Shown here: one piece after another, positions 34,701 through 43,687 of the stretch | Layout of the letters: every line of letters begins with the position of its first letter | How positions within the stretch are numbered: position 1 is the stretch's first letter | NCBI GenBank assembly: GCA_951804985.1 | Contig: OX638130.1 | Location: 85,655,069-85,719,068, forward strand | Length of the DNA: 64,000 bases | Reading direction: 5' to 3' | Source: Dryomyza anilis | Lineage: Eukaryota; Arthropoda; Insecta; Diptera; Dryomyzidae | Position numbers and translations under genes: made by a program | Notes under the pieces: generated by a model | What the model saw: the letters and a program-made list of their open reading frames with translations, nothing else | Told to the model about the DNA's origin: nothing | Databases searched by the model: none

Positions 34701-37422
34701 ATTTTAAAAAACTATTTCCATTGGCACATATGATCACATATTTGTTATTTATATCACTAGGTAGATTTGTATTGAATTAATTTATTCTTTTATTATTTAT
34801 ATATTTATTTCGATCTTTTCTTAATTAATGAATTACGTATTGTTTTCAAATAGTGAACATTTTTGTACCAAATTTTGTACCAACCTTCTAGTCAGAAAGA
34901 ATGAGGTTGAGCTAACCTCCTAGTCAGCAATCATGGAGTTATGCCAACCTTCTAGTCAGCAAGCAAAAGGTTGTTTAAACCTCAAAGTCAGAAAGCATGC
35001 CGAAACCTCCAATTGAAATTTTATTTTAAGACTTTTTTATATATAACAATTATTTATGTTAAGTTTTCTATATGTATTTCTACTAAACTATTTCTAATGC
35101 CACATATGGTCACATATTTTTTTTTATAAAATTTCATTAAACAGAACAGAATTAAAACAGAAATTCCTATACAATGTGTTTGCCTGCTACTCGCAGGCTA
35201 CCTTTCCCTTTCAGTTTCATACTATGAAGAAGCTTTTTAAAATTTCAAAACAAAAATTCCTATACAATGTGTTTGCATGGTACTCGCAGGCTACCTTTCC
35301 CTTCCATATTCTAGCTATAAAGATACCTTTCAAAACCAAAACATACAGAAAAATGCTTTTGCCTGCTAGGGGTACGCTTGAACATACCAGTTTGCGTAAA
35401 TGCGTAAATGCAGCTATAGGGAGCCCGCTTATTTTCAAAAATTCAAAATGCCTGCTATGTAATGTGGTTTTTCTACCATATTCCTGTGAGTTTTCCTCAA
35501 AACTACTACTATAATACCAGTTTCCTTGCATATTTTTTGTCTGGGGTTGTACTGAATTAATTCATAGTTTCATTAATATTCATATATTTATTTCGCATTT
35601 TACTTAATTATTATTTCTGCATGTATCCATAATTGTTTACAAGAAACTGGCAACCGAACTGCTGATAGACATAAGGTTGCCGTTAGTCATTTATTTTGTT
35701 GATACAACAACGTATTCAATTACTGTAACAAATGCAAGAATGTCAATTTTTACAGAATGAAAAAATGCAATCATGAGGTTACGACAACCGAACGTGCAGT
35801 TGCGCGGACTAACATTTCGGTTATAGTCAAATAAGGAACGTTCATTTTAATGAGGTTACAACAAATGTATTTCTGTTACTACACTGGAACGTTGGTTCAA
35901 TTAACCTCATGCCAAAAATATTGTAAGTTACAATGTTCAATTTTTCGATGTTTCCTACGGACATTCCATACCTAATTCTGTATAAATTGTGCGTGCTGGT
36001 TTTGACTAAGGAGTGCGCCGTGAATTCTTTATCAAAACAAAAAATATGTATATGATTATTTGTTTATATGGAAGTTTTGAACGTTTTCAGTAATCAGTAA
36101 TAAATGTTTTTGGAAGTTGCAGTCCACTTGATATAAAATTCTCTTGTGCCATTCGCCACACCTTACGTCTCCTTCAATTTCCTCTTAATTAGAACCCAAT
36201 AACGTTTCACTGGGCTCAGTTCTGGGCAGTTTAGCGGATTAGCCTCCCTAAGTACAATATTGATGTTTCAAAACAACTGCATTTCAGCTACTTCTTTTCC
36301 CGAAGCATTTGGATATTTATGAAAAATTTCCTTGACACGTTTATCTCTCTGTAGGTCTCTCGATCCACATTTTCTGCCACAAAATAAAAAATAGCAAACC
36401 CCTTCTAACCAAAGTACACACAGACAAATTTTCTTTTAGCATGAGGTTGCAAAAACGAAAAAGTTAGTTGTAACAACCATCTTCATTCGATTATAACGAA
36501 TTGTCTACAAACTTGTTGGCGGAACTGCCATATTTGGTTGGTGCTTGAAATATTAGCCTTTACACTCCAAATTGTTCTAAAACTGTTCGAAATTGGGTGT
36601 AGTCCAAACTACAACTCTTTCAGTTTAACTGTAAGAACCGACTAAGTGGTTGTGAGAATTGAACAAGTTGGTTGGGCAAAGAGTTGGTTAGCGCAGCAAA
36701 TCTCTATTCTCTGTGTAGGATGTAAATAAACTTTGATACTATACTCTGTTTTTTCTATTACGTTAACGTTTTTGAGAGAATTGCAGACATTTCAGATACT
36801 TTTGAGAATAAATAAAATACAGTAGAAAATTAGTTTTAAAACAAATTTAAAGGTAATTTTTTCTTTTAATTGTAGAGATTTATTTTAATATACCTATTAA
36901 TGATAAAACACCCACATGTTTTAAAGATATTTTAATCTAAACTCGTAAAACTTTGATTTCTTTTACTATTTTTTTGAATTTTTTTTTTCATCTGGGATCT
37001 AATGATAAACAAAAAAAAAAAGATTTATGGTATATGTAGAACATAATACAACCTAATAATATAAATCAGTACTACTTTTTAAAATAATCCATAGGAAAAT
37101 GTTTGTATTCTTTTTGAATAAGTATGACTTTTTTATTTATTTGAATTTTGTAAAATTAATAAGTGTTATATGATATTTATTTTTTAGTGTAAAAAAATAC
37201 TAGAGTGTAAAATGTAGTCACACTTACAAACGTGTACATGGTATGCGAAGTAGTCTCAATCGTAAAACGAAATCCGCCCAAGGGACGCACTAAAGTACCG
37301 GGCACCAAATTTAATACGTCCTTGAACGACACTAGTTTCTTGTCATACTCCTCCTTGGAAGCGTAGGACAAAAGGAGTTTATCCTGCAATACAAACCACA
37401 TTTTGCGCCAGCCACCAACTTT
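22162..37422 (-). CDS. PH-domain protein, 3' part (seven exons)
   Basis: Seven minus-strand exons (37422-37228, 34251-33800, 33745-33470, 27410-27312, 27248-26792, 22883-22764, 22701-22162) join in one frame of 712 residues plus stop. The first two form most of a PH domain: GGWRKMWFVLQDKLLLSYAS, LGGFRFTIETTSHTMYTF and DDRVAYREWITMLLFSL, with the invariant helix Trp. The rest is a low-complexity linker with tyrosine motifs EPVYAVI, AIYEDG and NIYEPI, which resemble SH2-docking sites of membrane adaptors or exchange factors. A basic C-terminus follows (KRKCSNNRKSIKLRMRKFC). I do not recognise the specific gene. A phosphoinositide-binding signalling adaptor is an inference from the domain. Confidence 0.72.
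22764..22883 (-). CDS. PH-domain gene, 120-bp tyrosine-motif exon
   Basis: The minus-strand acceptor is ttctcag|CAG (a tandem NAGNAG site that adds or removes one Gln) and the donor is CCG|gtaata. It reads QSIIKSSNNIEENAEAIYED, then GEELNTFFCPRTDEENIYEP. Both ends are phase 0. It carries two Tyr motifs in an acidic context. Confidence 0.7.
22945..23260 (+). repeat. dispersed repeat family X, copy 2
   Basis: It matches 14040-14340 in the same orientation (ACACTACTCAACAAAACGAG, CATCAATTCTATATAATA, AGTCCCTTGCACAAGT, TTTTCCAAAAAAACTGTAAA). It lies in an intron of the PH-domain gene. Confidence 0.7.
23464..23579 (+). repeat. SINE-like or LINE 3' end fragment, copy 1
   Basis: The roughly 115-bp stretch CACCCGCCGTTCGGATTCAG...GGTCCCACCACTTTGAGTAC...ATGGTGAGAGAGCTCGGCC...TATAGGACT recurs nearly unchanged at 63864-63975 and inverted at 63333-63432. 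The copy at the window end is followed by an ATT tail, as in retroposed elements. Confidence 0.7.
23770..24450. mobile_element. MITE-like element with AATAATCGACGTAAATA end
   Basis: The left end AATAATCGACGTAAATACAG and a right-hand block TAATTTAGTCGGCGCAGTTTTA match parts of the large palindrome at 54034-54393. The middle (23880-24360) is non-coding with a short CACACGCACACACAC run. Confidence 0.5.
24547..25235 (+). repeat. ATACCCTAC-bounded dispersed repeat, copy 2
   Basis: It is colinear with 6896-7605. It has ATACCCTACACTAAGAGTG at the start, ATCTCCGGTATGGAAA, the TCCGTACGTCCGTCTG segment, ACCTACCCATATGTAAATAT, CAGGGTATT, and the TAGTCGGCTTAGACCGACTA hairpin near 25181-25202. The microsatellite is much shorter here than in copy 1. 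Confidence 0.8.
25240..26395. other. AT-rich intronic DNA, nothing recognised
   Basis: No exon, repeat ends or array were seen. Confidence 0.4.
26401..26653. mobile_element. 253-bp fold-back MITE (CTTTTCGTTTTTTT ends)
   Basis: The arms are about 100 bp. CTTTTCGTTTTTTTTACC, GTGGTATAATATAAAATAGT and CAAAGCACCTATCGAT on the left are mirrored by ATCGATAGGTGCTTTAAAAA, ACTATTTAATATTATACC and AAAAAACGAAAAG on the right. Confidence 0.85.
26792..27248 (-). CDS. PH-domain gene, linker exon with EPVYAVI motif
   Basis: The acceptor is aaatttttag and the donor is ACG|gtttgt (moderate). It encodes DTNSVVAKDKIYRMSIKGCK, a Ser/Thr run, a seven-Asn run, ERFAEPVYAVIDLENKAAHR and RCNSYDSIIQNNYQDEQDET. Without the donor the frame would reach a stop 13 bp later (TSF then stop), so an alternative short C-terminus by intron retention is possible. 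Confidence 0.72.
27312..27410 (-). CDS. PH-domain gene, short exon (boundaries uncertain)
   Basis: The donor GTGCAAAA|gtgagt is strong. The acceptor aaaaag before 27410 keeps the frame (SKLIIQMNTFRAAHTEFL, then VNVCLMKREHILQVQN) but has a poor pyrimidine tract. The Met at 27394 is an alternative start of a shorter transcript. The phases on both sides fit the neighbouring exons. Confidence 0.5.
27978..29080 (+). mobile_element. TACCCAA-ended element with a basic open frame
   Basis: The left end TACCCAAGTAGAACATTATA and the right end, in reverse complement TACCCAACTCGACAAATTAT, form short imperfect terminal repeats. Repeated motifs of the type GACATCTTT/TTTCGGACA and AAAAGTTATCGGAAAGGCGA occur in both halves. 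The middle holds an open frame at 28335-28748. The class is unknown. Confidence 0.5.
28335..28748 (+). CDS. unrecognised small basic protein inside a mobile element
   Basis: The 137-residue frame starts MHYGQMLHDVCSFRKRKQRF. Its N-terminal half is rich in Cys and Arg. The second half, MEQISQQEGLQKMIAAAARR and then KIITDPVPLHRFGPGLAEVL, has helical, protein-like composition and higher GC than its surroundings. I recognise no domain. It may be a remnant transposase piece or a captured host exon, and whether it is translated is unknown. An overlapping frame at 28327 is shorter and less protein-like. Confidence 0.35.
   Translation: MHYGQMLHDVCSFRKRKQRFDCRRPNRYIPCGFERACDATRTKRKFFCPSPRIHVYSIKSCEGNIKGVMEQISQQEGLQKMIAAAARRKIITDPVPLHRFGPGLAEVLKIGSTHIATNRDRNPQFIYYNVLINILKF
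29460..30729 (+). mobile_element. Helitron-like element with ~125-bp internal repeats (3' end intact)
   Basis: The 3' end is ACTTAGCACGGGCTAAGCTG (a hairpin with stem TTAGC/GCTAA), then ACGGGTCCAGCTAG followed by T at 30730. This is the Helitron hallmark of a hairpin just before CTAG|T. The same final 14 bases occur at 44345-44358. The body has three to four degenerate units of about 125 bp (GGGGCGTGGCACCTCCCATA, CTACTAAGAGCAGAGTT, CGAAACAAAG). The 5' end was not found. A hAT MITE is nested at 29799-30410. Confidence 0.7.
29799..30410. mobile_element. 612-bp hAT-type element nested in a Helitron
   Basis: The ends are CAGGGCTGG on the left and the reverse complement of CAGGGCTCT on the right. 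The flanks are CGTAGAAC (29791-29798) and CGTAGAAT (30411-30418), an 8-bp duplication with one mismatch. The host motif CACGTAGAAT occurs unbroken at 29649. It is AT-rich and non-coding. Confidence 0.8.
30880..31148 (+). repeat. tandem duplication of a ~137-bp unit
   Basis: The segment TGGAGCGTTTTAGAGGGGTC...GGTGGATTTTGCAAATAAAA...AATTCCAAGGAATCAATAG (30891-31010) is repeated at 31034-31147 with a short internal deletion. It lies just downstream of the Helitron 3' end. Confidence 0.8.
31150..31860 (+). repeat. degenerate repeats around GCTCTTGTGGC(A/T)(C/T)AC
   Basis: Units reading roughly GCATAGCCCTTGAAGAC, AATTTTTGCTCTTGTGGC and TCACAAA recur near 31190, 31280, 31370, 31760 and 31830. No coding frame is supported. 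Confidence 0.5.
31394..31527. repeat. imperfect palindrome with ~60-bp arms
   Basis: GGTTTGACGAGAAACATGAA, then ATGAGAATGAG and AAAACTATTTT on the left are mirrored by AAAATAGTTTTTG, CATTCTCATTTTAT and TTTCTCATCAAACGG on the right. The spacer is about 20 bp. Confidence 0.8.
31866..32112 (+). repeat. minisatellite of CAAGCAAGTCTTTGGAATCAC units
   Basis: About twelve imperfect units of roughly 20 bp (AAGCAAGTCTTTGGA(A)TCACC) run in tandem. Both strands give short open frames that are artefacts of the repeat. Confidence 0.9.
32620..33150 (+). pseudogene. non-LTR retrotransposon remnant (C-terminal end)
   Basis: The plus-strand fragments GHWAVSEHAVRLEIPSNTHW and then LSHCLCKCPAQAAARFLAFG, with LDDLSDISGIW, match the end of LINE polyproteins: the T/P-G-H motif of the RNase H region and the CxxC/HxxxC cluster followed by L-x-D-L-S-D. 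Frames shift near 32960, so it is dead. It lies in an intron of the PH-domain gene. Confidence 0.75.
33470..33745 (-). CDS. PH-domain gene, linker exon
   Basis: The acceptor is ttgtag and the donor is AAAAG|gtataa. It reads SPASSRAQNWNLSAAQETVK, then YETTIRPQSEHLVRHKFGMT and GLGKISSYASPVQVQDEATI. Phase 2 at both ends fits its neighbours. It is hydrophilic, with no domain recognised. Confidence 0.72.
33800..34251 (-). CDS. PH-domain gene, end of PH domain and Thr/Ala linker
   Basis: The acceptor is gaaaatttcag-like (attttcag) and the donor is CAACAG|gtacta. It begins HCDDRVAYREWITMLLFSLA, the C-terminal helix of the PH domain with its conserved Trp. A Thr/Ala/Gly-rich linker follows (STTTTTAAGGVSGATPRIPL). 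It ends near RPTCRACLFPDIQVVTN. GC content is higher than in the surrounding introns. Confidence 0.78.
34457..36719. mobile_element. 2.26-kb element built of GAGGTTG...CAACCTC units
   Basis: The left end CTACACACAGCAAACTGATT, then TGTTGCGGCAACCAAC, is mirrored at the right (36680-36719) as CTACACAGAGAATAGAGATT and TGCTGCGCTAACCAACC in reverse complement. The interior repeats short palindromes such as GAGGTTGCGACAACCTC and AACCTTCTAGTCAGCAA(T)CATGAGGTT many times. No transposase frame is seen. An inverted, truncated copy lies at 38130-38521. Confidence 0.75.
35158..35320 (+). repeat. tandem duplication inside the GAGGTTG element
   Basis: AATTCCTATACAATGTGTTT, then TACTCGCAGGCTACCTTTCC occurs twice about 100 bp apart (35162 and 35258). 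Confidence 0.85.
36725..37225. other. AT-rich intronic DNA, nothing recognised
   Basis: The stretch separates the GAGGTTG element from the PH exon and has no visible feature. Confidence 0.4.
37228..37422 (-). CDS. PH-domain gene, first PH exon
   Basis: The acceptor is ctttatag and the donor is TTT|gtaagt. It is 195 bp, phase 0 throughout. It encodes KVGGWRKMWFVLQDKLLLSY, then EEYDKKLVSFKDVLNLVPGT and GGFRFTIETTSHTMYTF. The W-R-K-x-W-F-V-L-x-x-x-x-L strand pair is the classic start of a PH fold. The first beta strand must come from an upstream exon that I could not identify. Confidence 0.82.
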
Positions 37423-37739
37423 CTATAAAGTATTACACAGTATATATTAAATAAAATATAAAATATATTAATTTATTGAATGAATTAATAATTTTTTAGG
37501 TATTTTATCATTTTTTTATATACATTTTTTTGGTTTGTTTTATCTTCACTAACATTTCGTTTTTTCTTCAAATAACCGCATAGTTTAATTTTAGTTTGTG
37601 CCTGATTTGTTGCCTTCACCAATAGTGAATTTCCACTATCATTTGTTATTGAATCCATTTAATGATTATTTGCTCAAATTTGTTCAAGTTTTCGTTTTAA
37701 ATTTTAATCACAATTTCAAAATTATGTTAACAGCCAAGC

Positions 37740-38040
37740 ACTTGGATTTTTTTTGCAACCGCTCTCAAAACAACTTGAAACCAACTGTTGCTTGCTGGCA
37801 GCCAGTCAACCGCACCGTGCCGCCGTTGCTATGGCTATTGGGGAATCATGCTCCAGTGCATTTCCATTGTTAACGACAGGCGGGCTCGTCGGTCGGTCGG
37901 GCTCTTCAATCTTCCAGCCAGCCAGCCAACAAGTGTACGAATGCTGCGGCGCACATACTGGCTCAAACAATGTACAGCTTGCGATTACAAAAAACAAAAG
38001 TCAAGCATTACTACCTACCATCATTAATGCACGAGTTTAA
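37740..38040. other. GC-rich island, possible exon or promoter of the - strand gene
   Basis: Base composition changes sharply to GC-rich (GCCGCCGTTGCTATGGC, CGGTCGGTCGGGCTC, CAGCCAGCCAGCC), as in 5' untranslated or coding DNA of flies. On the minus strand one frame reads KIEEPDRPTSPPVVNNGNAL, then EHDSPIAIATAARCG. No donor joins it convincingly to the PH exon 320 bp downstream, so I leave the call open between a first exon/5' UTR and an exon of another isoform. Confidence 0.4.
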
Positions 38041-38129
38041 AGTTGTCGGAAAATTTGTTTTGTTACACAGTAGAAAAAATTATGAATACGAATACTGTAC
38101 GAATTTCATTAAAATTTTTGAATACGATT

Positions 38130-38521
38130 CATGAGGCATGAGGTTAATTTAACCAACGTTTCAGTGGTGCAACCGAAATACATTTGTTGTAACCTCATGT
38201 GATTAAAATGAACGTACCTTATTTTTCTACAACCGAAATGTTAGACCGCGCCACTGTACATTCGGTTGTCATAACCTCATGATTGCATTTTTAATTCTGC
38301 ATTCGTGCATTTGTTACGGCGATTGAGTAAGTTGTTGTATCAACAAAATAAATGACAAACGGCAACCTCGTGCTCACCAATTTGGAGGTTGTCACAACCT
38401 CATGATCACTATTTTGGAGGTTGCCAGAACCGAATTAAGAGGTTATTGCAACTGATATATCAGTTGTTGCCGCAACCGAATGATTCGGTAGGTTGCCGCA
38501 ACAAATCAGTTTTCTGTGTGT
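38130..38521. mobile_element. truncated inverted copy of the GAGGTTG element
   Basis: The right end, read in reverse complement (CTACACACAGAAAACTGATT and then TGTTGCGGCAACC), matches the left end at 34457. Inner blocks match 35760-35915 in reverse. The left boundary is not defined. Confidence 0.75.
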
Positions 38522-40255
38522 AGTTGTATACAAAAATTTTACGATTATAAAAATCAAACAATTCATTCTTTTCTCTGTCATTTATTCAGAGAATAAATTT
38601 TTAACAATATTTTAAAATCACAAATTTTATCTACGCGAATTCATCATTTCATAAATTCGCGATAGTATGAAATACAAAGAATTCTAAAAATTTTCAAAAT
38701 AATCGTAAACCGAATATTCTTTGAAGAAGAAATGTATTTCAAATTTTCTAAGAATTCTGTTCGCAATTTTTCTTCAAGTGTTGATTGTTTATTGCATGTC
38801 GTCTGTAAGTTTACTACATTTTAATATTGTTGTACTTGTCTCTGTTGCTGTTGGTCACCCAACTGCTGATCGTAGCCCTCTGTAAATAGGTTTATTTTCT
38901 TGTTCTTGCTCGTTTGTTGGTACGCTATAAAGTTTTGACCAGAAGTATAAATCACAATTTTCAAATATGTTATGAACATTTATCAATGTTTCGTATTTAA
39001 ATTCATTGACTTAACGTATCTACTGTTTGAGAGTTGGACAATTATACCGCGGACAATTCTTTCTTAAGTCATTTCTTCCTAGAGATAATTCCCGCACAAT
39101 TCATTCCCTGAACAATGCTTCCCCGTAACAACTGAAGGGAGGATTATGTGCAAAAAAGCATTGAGTTTACATTTTGGTTTCAAAATCATCAATACCCGAA
39201 TTATACAGAGATGTACATTACATTTCATTTTTGTTAGGAATTGATGGTGAAAACTAAATGTCATATTCCATATTTCAATTTGCCGTTTTCAATTTCAAAT
39301 TTTTTCGAACATTGCGAAGTGCCATGTTCTATAAATCGGTTTTTTCGGTTTCCCGCCGATTTCAGTCCGATTTCATTCTGCTTCAATCCGTTTTGTAAAT
39401 CCGGATTTGACATGAAAACGGTCGAATTGCAGAACATGGCATATATACACTGCAAAACTACGACTTAAATACGTATTCCACACGATCAAAAACATCACGA
39501 TAATCACACATTTAGACAGTTTTAATTGATCTTTAATCAAACAATTTAATTGGAAAAGAATTGTCTCCGTGAAAAATTGTTCGATTAAGAATCTATCGAG
39601 TACGAATTGTCCGTAGCTCTTAAAAAACACAACACTCTTAATTATTTTTATATTTTGAGACTTATGACTTCAACATCTTATGGTCGTCTTTGCCGCATGT
39701 AGATATTTTGCTTACTTGTTTTATATACTTCATTTTTACATTTAGCAAATAAAAAGTGCTTATTTCTCTTCTTTGATGGCTGCATGCAATCCATCCATCT
39801 ATCCATTCGCTTTCACTGAAACTTGTAATGAACAACTTTTTCGTTGTTTAGTTATGGCGTGGTCTCGACTTGAACTCTTAACTCTGCATGTAGTCAAAAA
39901 GAGCAAATTATTAAATTTATTTCCCATTATAGTTTCAGCAGTTAAATGCGCCTATCTTAGGGTGCACAATGAACCCAGGTGTAATACATAATACAAAGAA
40001 AAAAATATTTACATTTTACTTTTAAACATATGCAGTGAATTGCCAACTTAACTGATACCGTAACCGATCTGCAATACATAGTTTGGGGTTTAAACTTTAA
40101 AGTCAGAATTTAGAAATTAATTTAAAAAAAAAAACTAACTTTTGCGTTTATTTAACTGATCGTTTAGATGAACTGAGAAGAATTTTTAAGCTAATTTTTG
40201 TACAATTTTATCATAAAGACGATAGATACAATTGAGAAATTTTTAAATTACGACT
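38522..40255. other. intronic or intergenic DNA, nothing recognised
   Basis: Short open frames on both strands (for example 39241-39468 and 39261-39455) overlap each other and lack any family resemblance or splice support. Confidence 0.4.
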
Positions 40256-40261
40256 CTTGTC

Positions 40262-40600
40262 GTTTCGATATTGTTACGAGATCAATACGATTAAAAGGAG
40301 AATTCGCACGATTTCAGACCCTTTCTCGTAGCGATATCGAGCATCAAATTGGACTTACATGGTAGGTTAGGTAGACATCGGTGCGTTTTGTCGGTACGAG
40401 AAGTGTTTTAAAATCGGAACGATATCAAAGAAAAAAAATGAATGTTCGCGATTGCTTCGAAAAATATTGAGATTTCAGTGCAATTATTATTTAAATATCG
40501 TATCTTGTCAAAGAAATTGAACGTACTAGAAATATAAAATATTAGAATCGATAAAGAAACGAGATCGATCTTTTTATCGATATTGGATATATTAATTTTC
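40262..40600. mobile_element. CCCAGT MITE family, copy 2 (ends lost)
   Basis: It is colinear with 18890-19220: CGATATTGTTACGAGATCAA, CTCGTAGCGATATCGAGC, AATCGGAACGATATC, TAAATATCGTATCTTGTCAA and AACGAGATCGA. The CCCAGT ends are missing. Confidence 0.75.
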
Positions 40601-40627
40601 GTTATTATGAATGAAATCACGTGTATG

Positions 40628-40805
40628 TTTACTGCACTGAAAAAAATATTTACCTAATTGAAGTAAAATGCCCCCATAAAAAATTATTCTTTCACGGAAA
40701 CGCAATTTTTTTATTTGAAGAAAAAATCGTTGATTTAAAGAAAATTTTCTTTTGATTACAAGAAAAATGGGTATATTATATAGGTAAATTGTTCTTTGGG
40801 TGTAA
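40628..40805. mobile_element. small MITE with CTGAAAAAAATATTTACCTA / TAGGTAAATTGTTCTTTGGG ends
   Basis: The imperfect inverted ends with ATTTACCTA and TAGGTAAAT cores suggest a MITE of about 175 bp related to the TACACCCAGAAAAA group. Confidence 0.5.
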
Positions 40806-40815
40806 TAGATTCCAT

Positions 40816-42230
40816 TAGTATACACACGGATAGAAAATATTTGTTTGAATATGTTTGAATGTAATTAAAAAATAATACGAAATCACCCATCATACATGTA
40901 TTACGAATGAAGAGTAATTAAATTATTGTTCAGCTGGTAAAACATATTACTATGTGTAAACATGTTATATATTCCCCAGCAGAATCTGTCAAACTTATCA
41001 TAAATATGTTACAATACAAACATAAAATTTTAATTGCATTTGCGCAGCATTTTCTACCTACGCCATCTTTTGCCATCATTTGAACATATTGATGTATAAA
41101 AACAAACAAAAAAAAAAGGATTTAAATAAATGTATTCTTCCAACATTCTTCTTGTATACGAAATTGGCACTCGTTGAGCAGAATTTTCTATCTACATCTC
41201 TTTTGTAGTCGTTTGAAGTATGTATTGGTCCTTTTAAACATACTGATGTTTGAAAACAAACAAAAAAATTAAATTAGATGTAAATAAAAGTATTCTTGCA
41301 ATATTCTTCTTGTATACGAAGTTGACACTCGGTGACCGCCATTTTCTGCATACGTGTCTTTTGATGTTTGTTGAGAAAACGTATTCGTATCGGTAAAATG
41401 ATGTTATTTGTAAATTTAAAAAAATTACAAATTGTGGTACAAAAAGTACAAATAATATCATTTAATAGTGCAGTATATAATTTAATTGTTCCTGAATGTT
41501 TTTCTAAAAATATTGTGAAAAGCCGACACGGATATTTCATCAAAAAAAAACCACAACTGAAAAATCAGTGATTCTATTTTCAAACAGATTTCGGCATGGT
41601 TTTTTACAACAGGCTCCGCGAATTCCTTGCCAACGCTATGTGCTGCATTGAGACTTGTACTTGCAGTTTTAATTCAATTGTTTATATATGCATTTAAAAA
41701 TTTGTATATGAATTTAAATATTATTAATTCCCACTGTGCATGTTTATTAATTTTTAATAAAAATTAATAAAAAAAACAACATTTTATTTTTATTTTCAGG
41801 ATTCCTTTCCAAAAATATTTAGATTTGTTTTTATGCAAACATACTATTTTTGAACTGAAACAACTGATATGTTTCTCTGGAAACATATTTATATTCATGT
41901 CGTTCCAAATTATGTTATATTTTAAACATATTTATGTTTCGGTTCAAATATATATTTTCTTTTTGGATGTAGTAATTATTATGTTTCTATTAGAACATAC
42001 ACAAATTTAAGTGGCAACATCAAAATGTTTCCGTGATATCATAATGTAAATCAGAGCTCATTGCAACATTGTTCAAGTCTCAAGACAACCCTGTTTACAA
42101 ATGATTTATCAGACAATTATGTTTGGAATTTCATGTAAAAATAATATAATGTTTACATGAAATTCCAAACATACATGTTAATGCCTGCAAAATTATGTTT
42201 GGGAGTGCCATTTTTTTGCAGCGTGTAACA
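40816..42230. mobile_element. AAACATA-rich element with ACACG-type ends and ~155-bp tandem units
   Basis: ACACACGGATAGAAAAT on the left is roughly mirrored by GTTACACGCTGCAAAAAAA (reverse complement) on the right. Inside, a unit beginning GCATTTTCTACCTACG and containing CATTCTTCTTGTATACGAA repeats at about 41048, 41180 and 41335. A perfect 21-bp inverted repeat lies at 42119-42172. Confidence 0.45.
42119..42172. repeat. perfect 21-bp hairpin
   Basis: ATGTTTGGAATTTCATGTAAA (42119-42139) and TTTACATGAAATTCCAAACAT (42152-42172) are exact reverse complements with a 12-nt loop. Confidence 0.92.
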
Positions 42231-42810
42231 GTAAAACAATAGTTGTAACAGTTTTCGAGCTTTAGATGATTTTTGTACGATCTACAATAAATAGATCTGG
42301 TTAATGATTTTATTTCTCAGTACTTAAAGAACCACAAAAAAATGTACTGTAAATGCAGTACCCTTACAAATTTCAGTACATTAATAGTCATTTTAGAAAT
42401 TAAATTGTATTTAAACATTGTATGTTGTTAACTAACCGAGTTTAATGTTAAGTTTAGATTTTTCGTTTGTTGTATGTCATTTAGCAGTAGGTCATTTTGA
42501 AGATAAAACATGTTTTATTTGTTTTCTGAAAGGTCTAAGTCAACTATAAAAACCCTATACATAAGTGTGAACATAATACCGATACTAAAAAGTAAAAAAA
42601 TGTTCATTTCGCTCGATAAAGTAAAGTTCTCCCGTAAATTTATAGGTAATGAGGTTTCAAACGTGGTCAGCTCACCTATTTCCACTAACAGACAGTAGGT
42701 ATGTAATTAATCTATGTTCTAAGATATTAAAAAGTTTAGATTTAACGAGTATTTTTTTATTGTTTTTGAACATCTTCGGGAATAATCATATTTTTTTGTA
42801 AAATGTTTAT
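42230..42810. other. AT-rich DNA, nothing recognised
   Basis: No coding or repeat structure was seen. Confidence 0.4.
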
Positions 42811-42811
42811 C

Positions 42812-43687
42812 TACACCCAGAAAAAAATCATGGTAAATTGATAGTATTTCAATAGAAAAACAAAAAGTTATACCATTAAAATTGGTCAATAGGATGCATC
42901 CCATTAGTTCAGTAATATTGAAACTGTTAATACAATGTGTGGTTGTAGCATAAATTTTGTAATGTGATATTTTAATTACAATAAGAAAGACCTATACAAT
43001 TTTAATGATACGTATTATTAATTTTATGGTATAGTCGAATTACATTTTCCTAATAATTTATAAAAACAAAAATGTATTTTTGTTAATTTATTGTATATAT
43101 TATTTTATTTAAATGTCGAAATTGATATTCAGTTTTACAAAACACACATAAAAAGACACTTCTTGCTGCAAAAGGTTATAACACATTTAATGTTTGCTTT
43201 GGTTTTCAATAATTGATTGTAGTACTTGAGTCTGCAGTTATTTTTGAGTCCGTTGCCATAATAGAAGTTCGATGTACTATTTATTTTCTGTTATAAATAA
43301 AAATATAAATAAATATATAAATATAATTTATTTACATTAAATATATTGAGTCCTTACCAATGTCGCATTTAATAATGTGAATTATTACAAAATACATGCG
43401 ACCATTTTGAGTAAACACGCAGAATGACGTACAAAACCAACATGTTTGTATTCGTTTTATGTTTTTTTACACCACGTTTATTATTATAGGAGGAAACCAT
43501 TAAAACAACAGTATTTATTCTATTTAAAATAATAATATTGAAATATTTAAATTTATGGTACTGAATTTTTTAAATACTGTTGAATTAATTAGAAAACTTT
43601 TGATTTAAAAAGAAAAAACTATTAATACATGAACCATAAGATCAATGATCGTACCATAAAGAACTTAATGGTACATTTTCTTCTGAG
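42812..43687. mobile_element. element with CTACACCCAGAAAAAA end (MITE group)
   Basis: The left end CTACACCCAGAAAAAAATCA and the right end TTTTCTTCTGAGTGT at about 43675-43690 are imperfect inverted repeats. An inner block, ATACCATTAAAATTGGTCAA, resembles the MITE at 13368. It is non-coding and AT-rich. Confidence 0.5.

Noticed and set aside
35176..35531. Overlapping frames of 112 and 104 residues on opposite strands
   Set aside because: They are inside a repeat element with a tandem duplication. Composition is non-coding and both strands are equally open.
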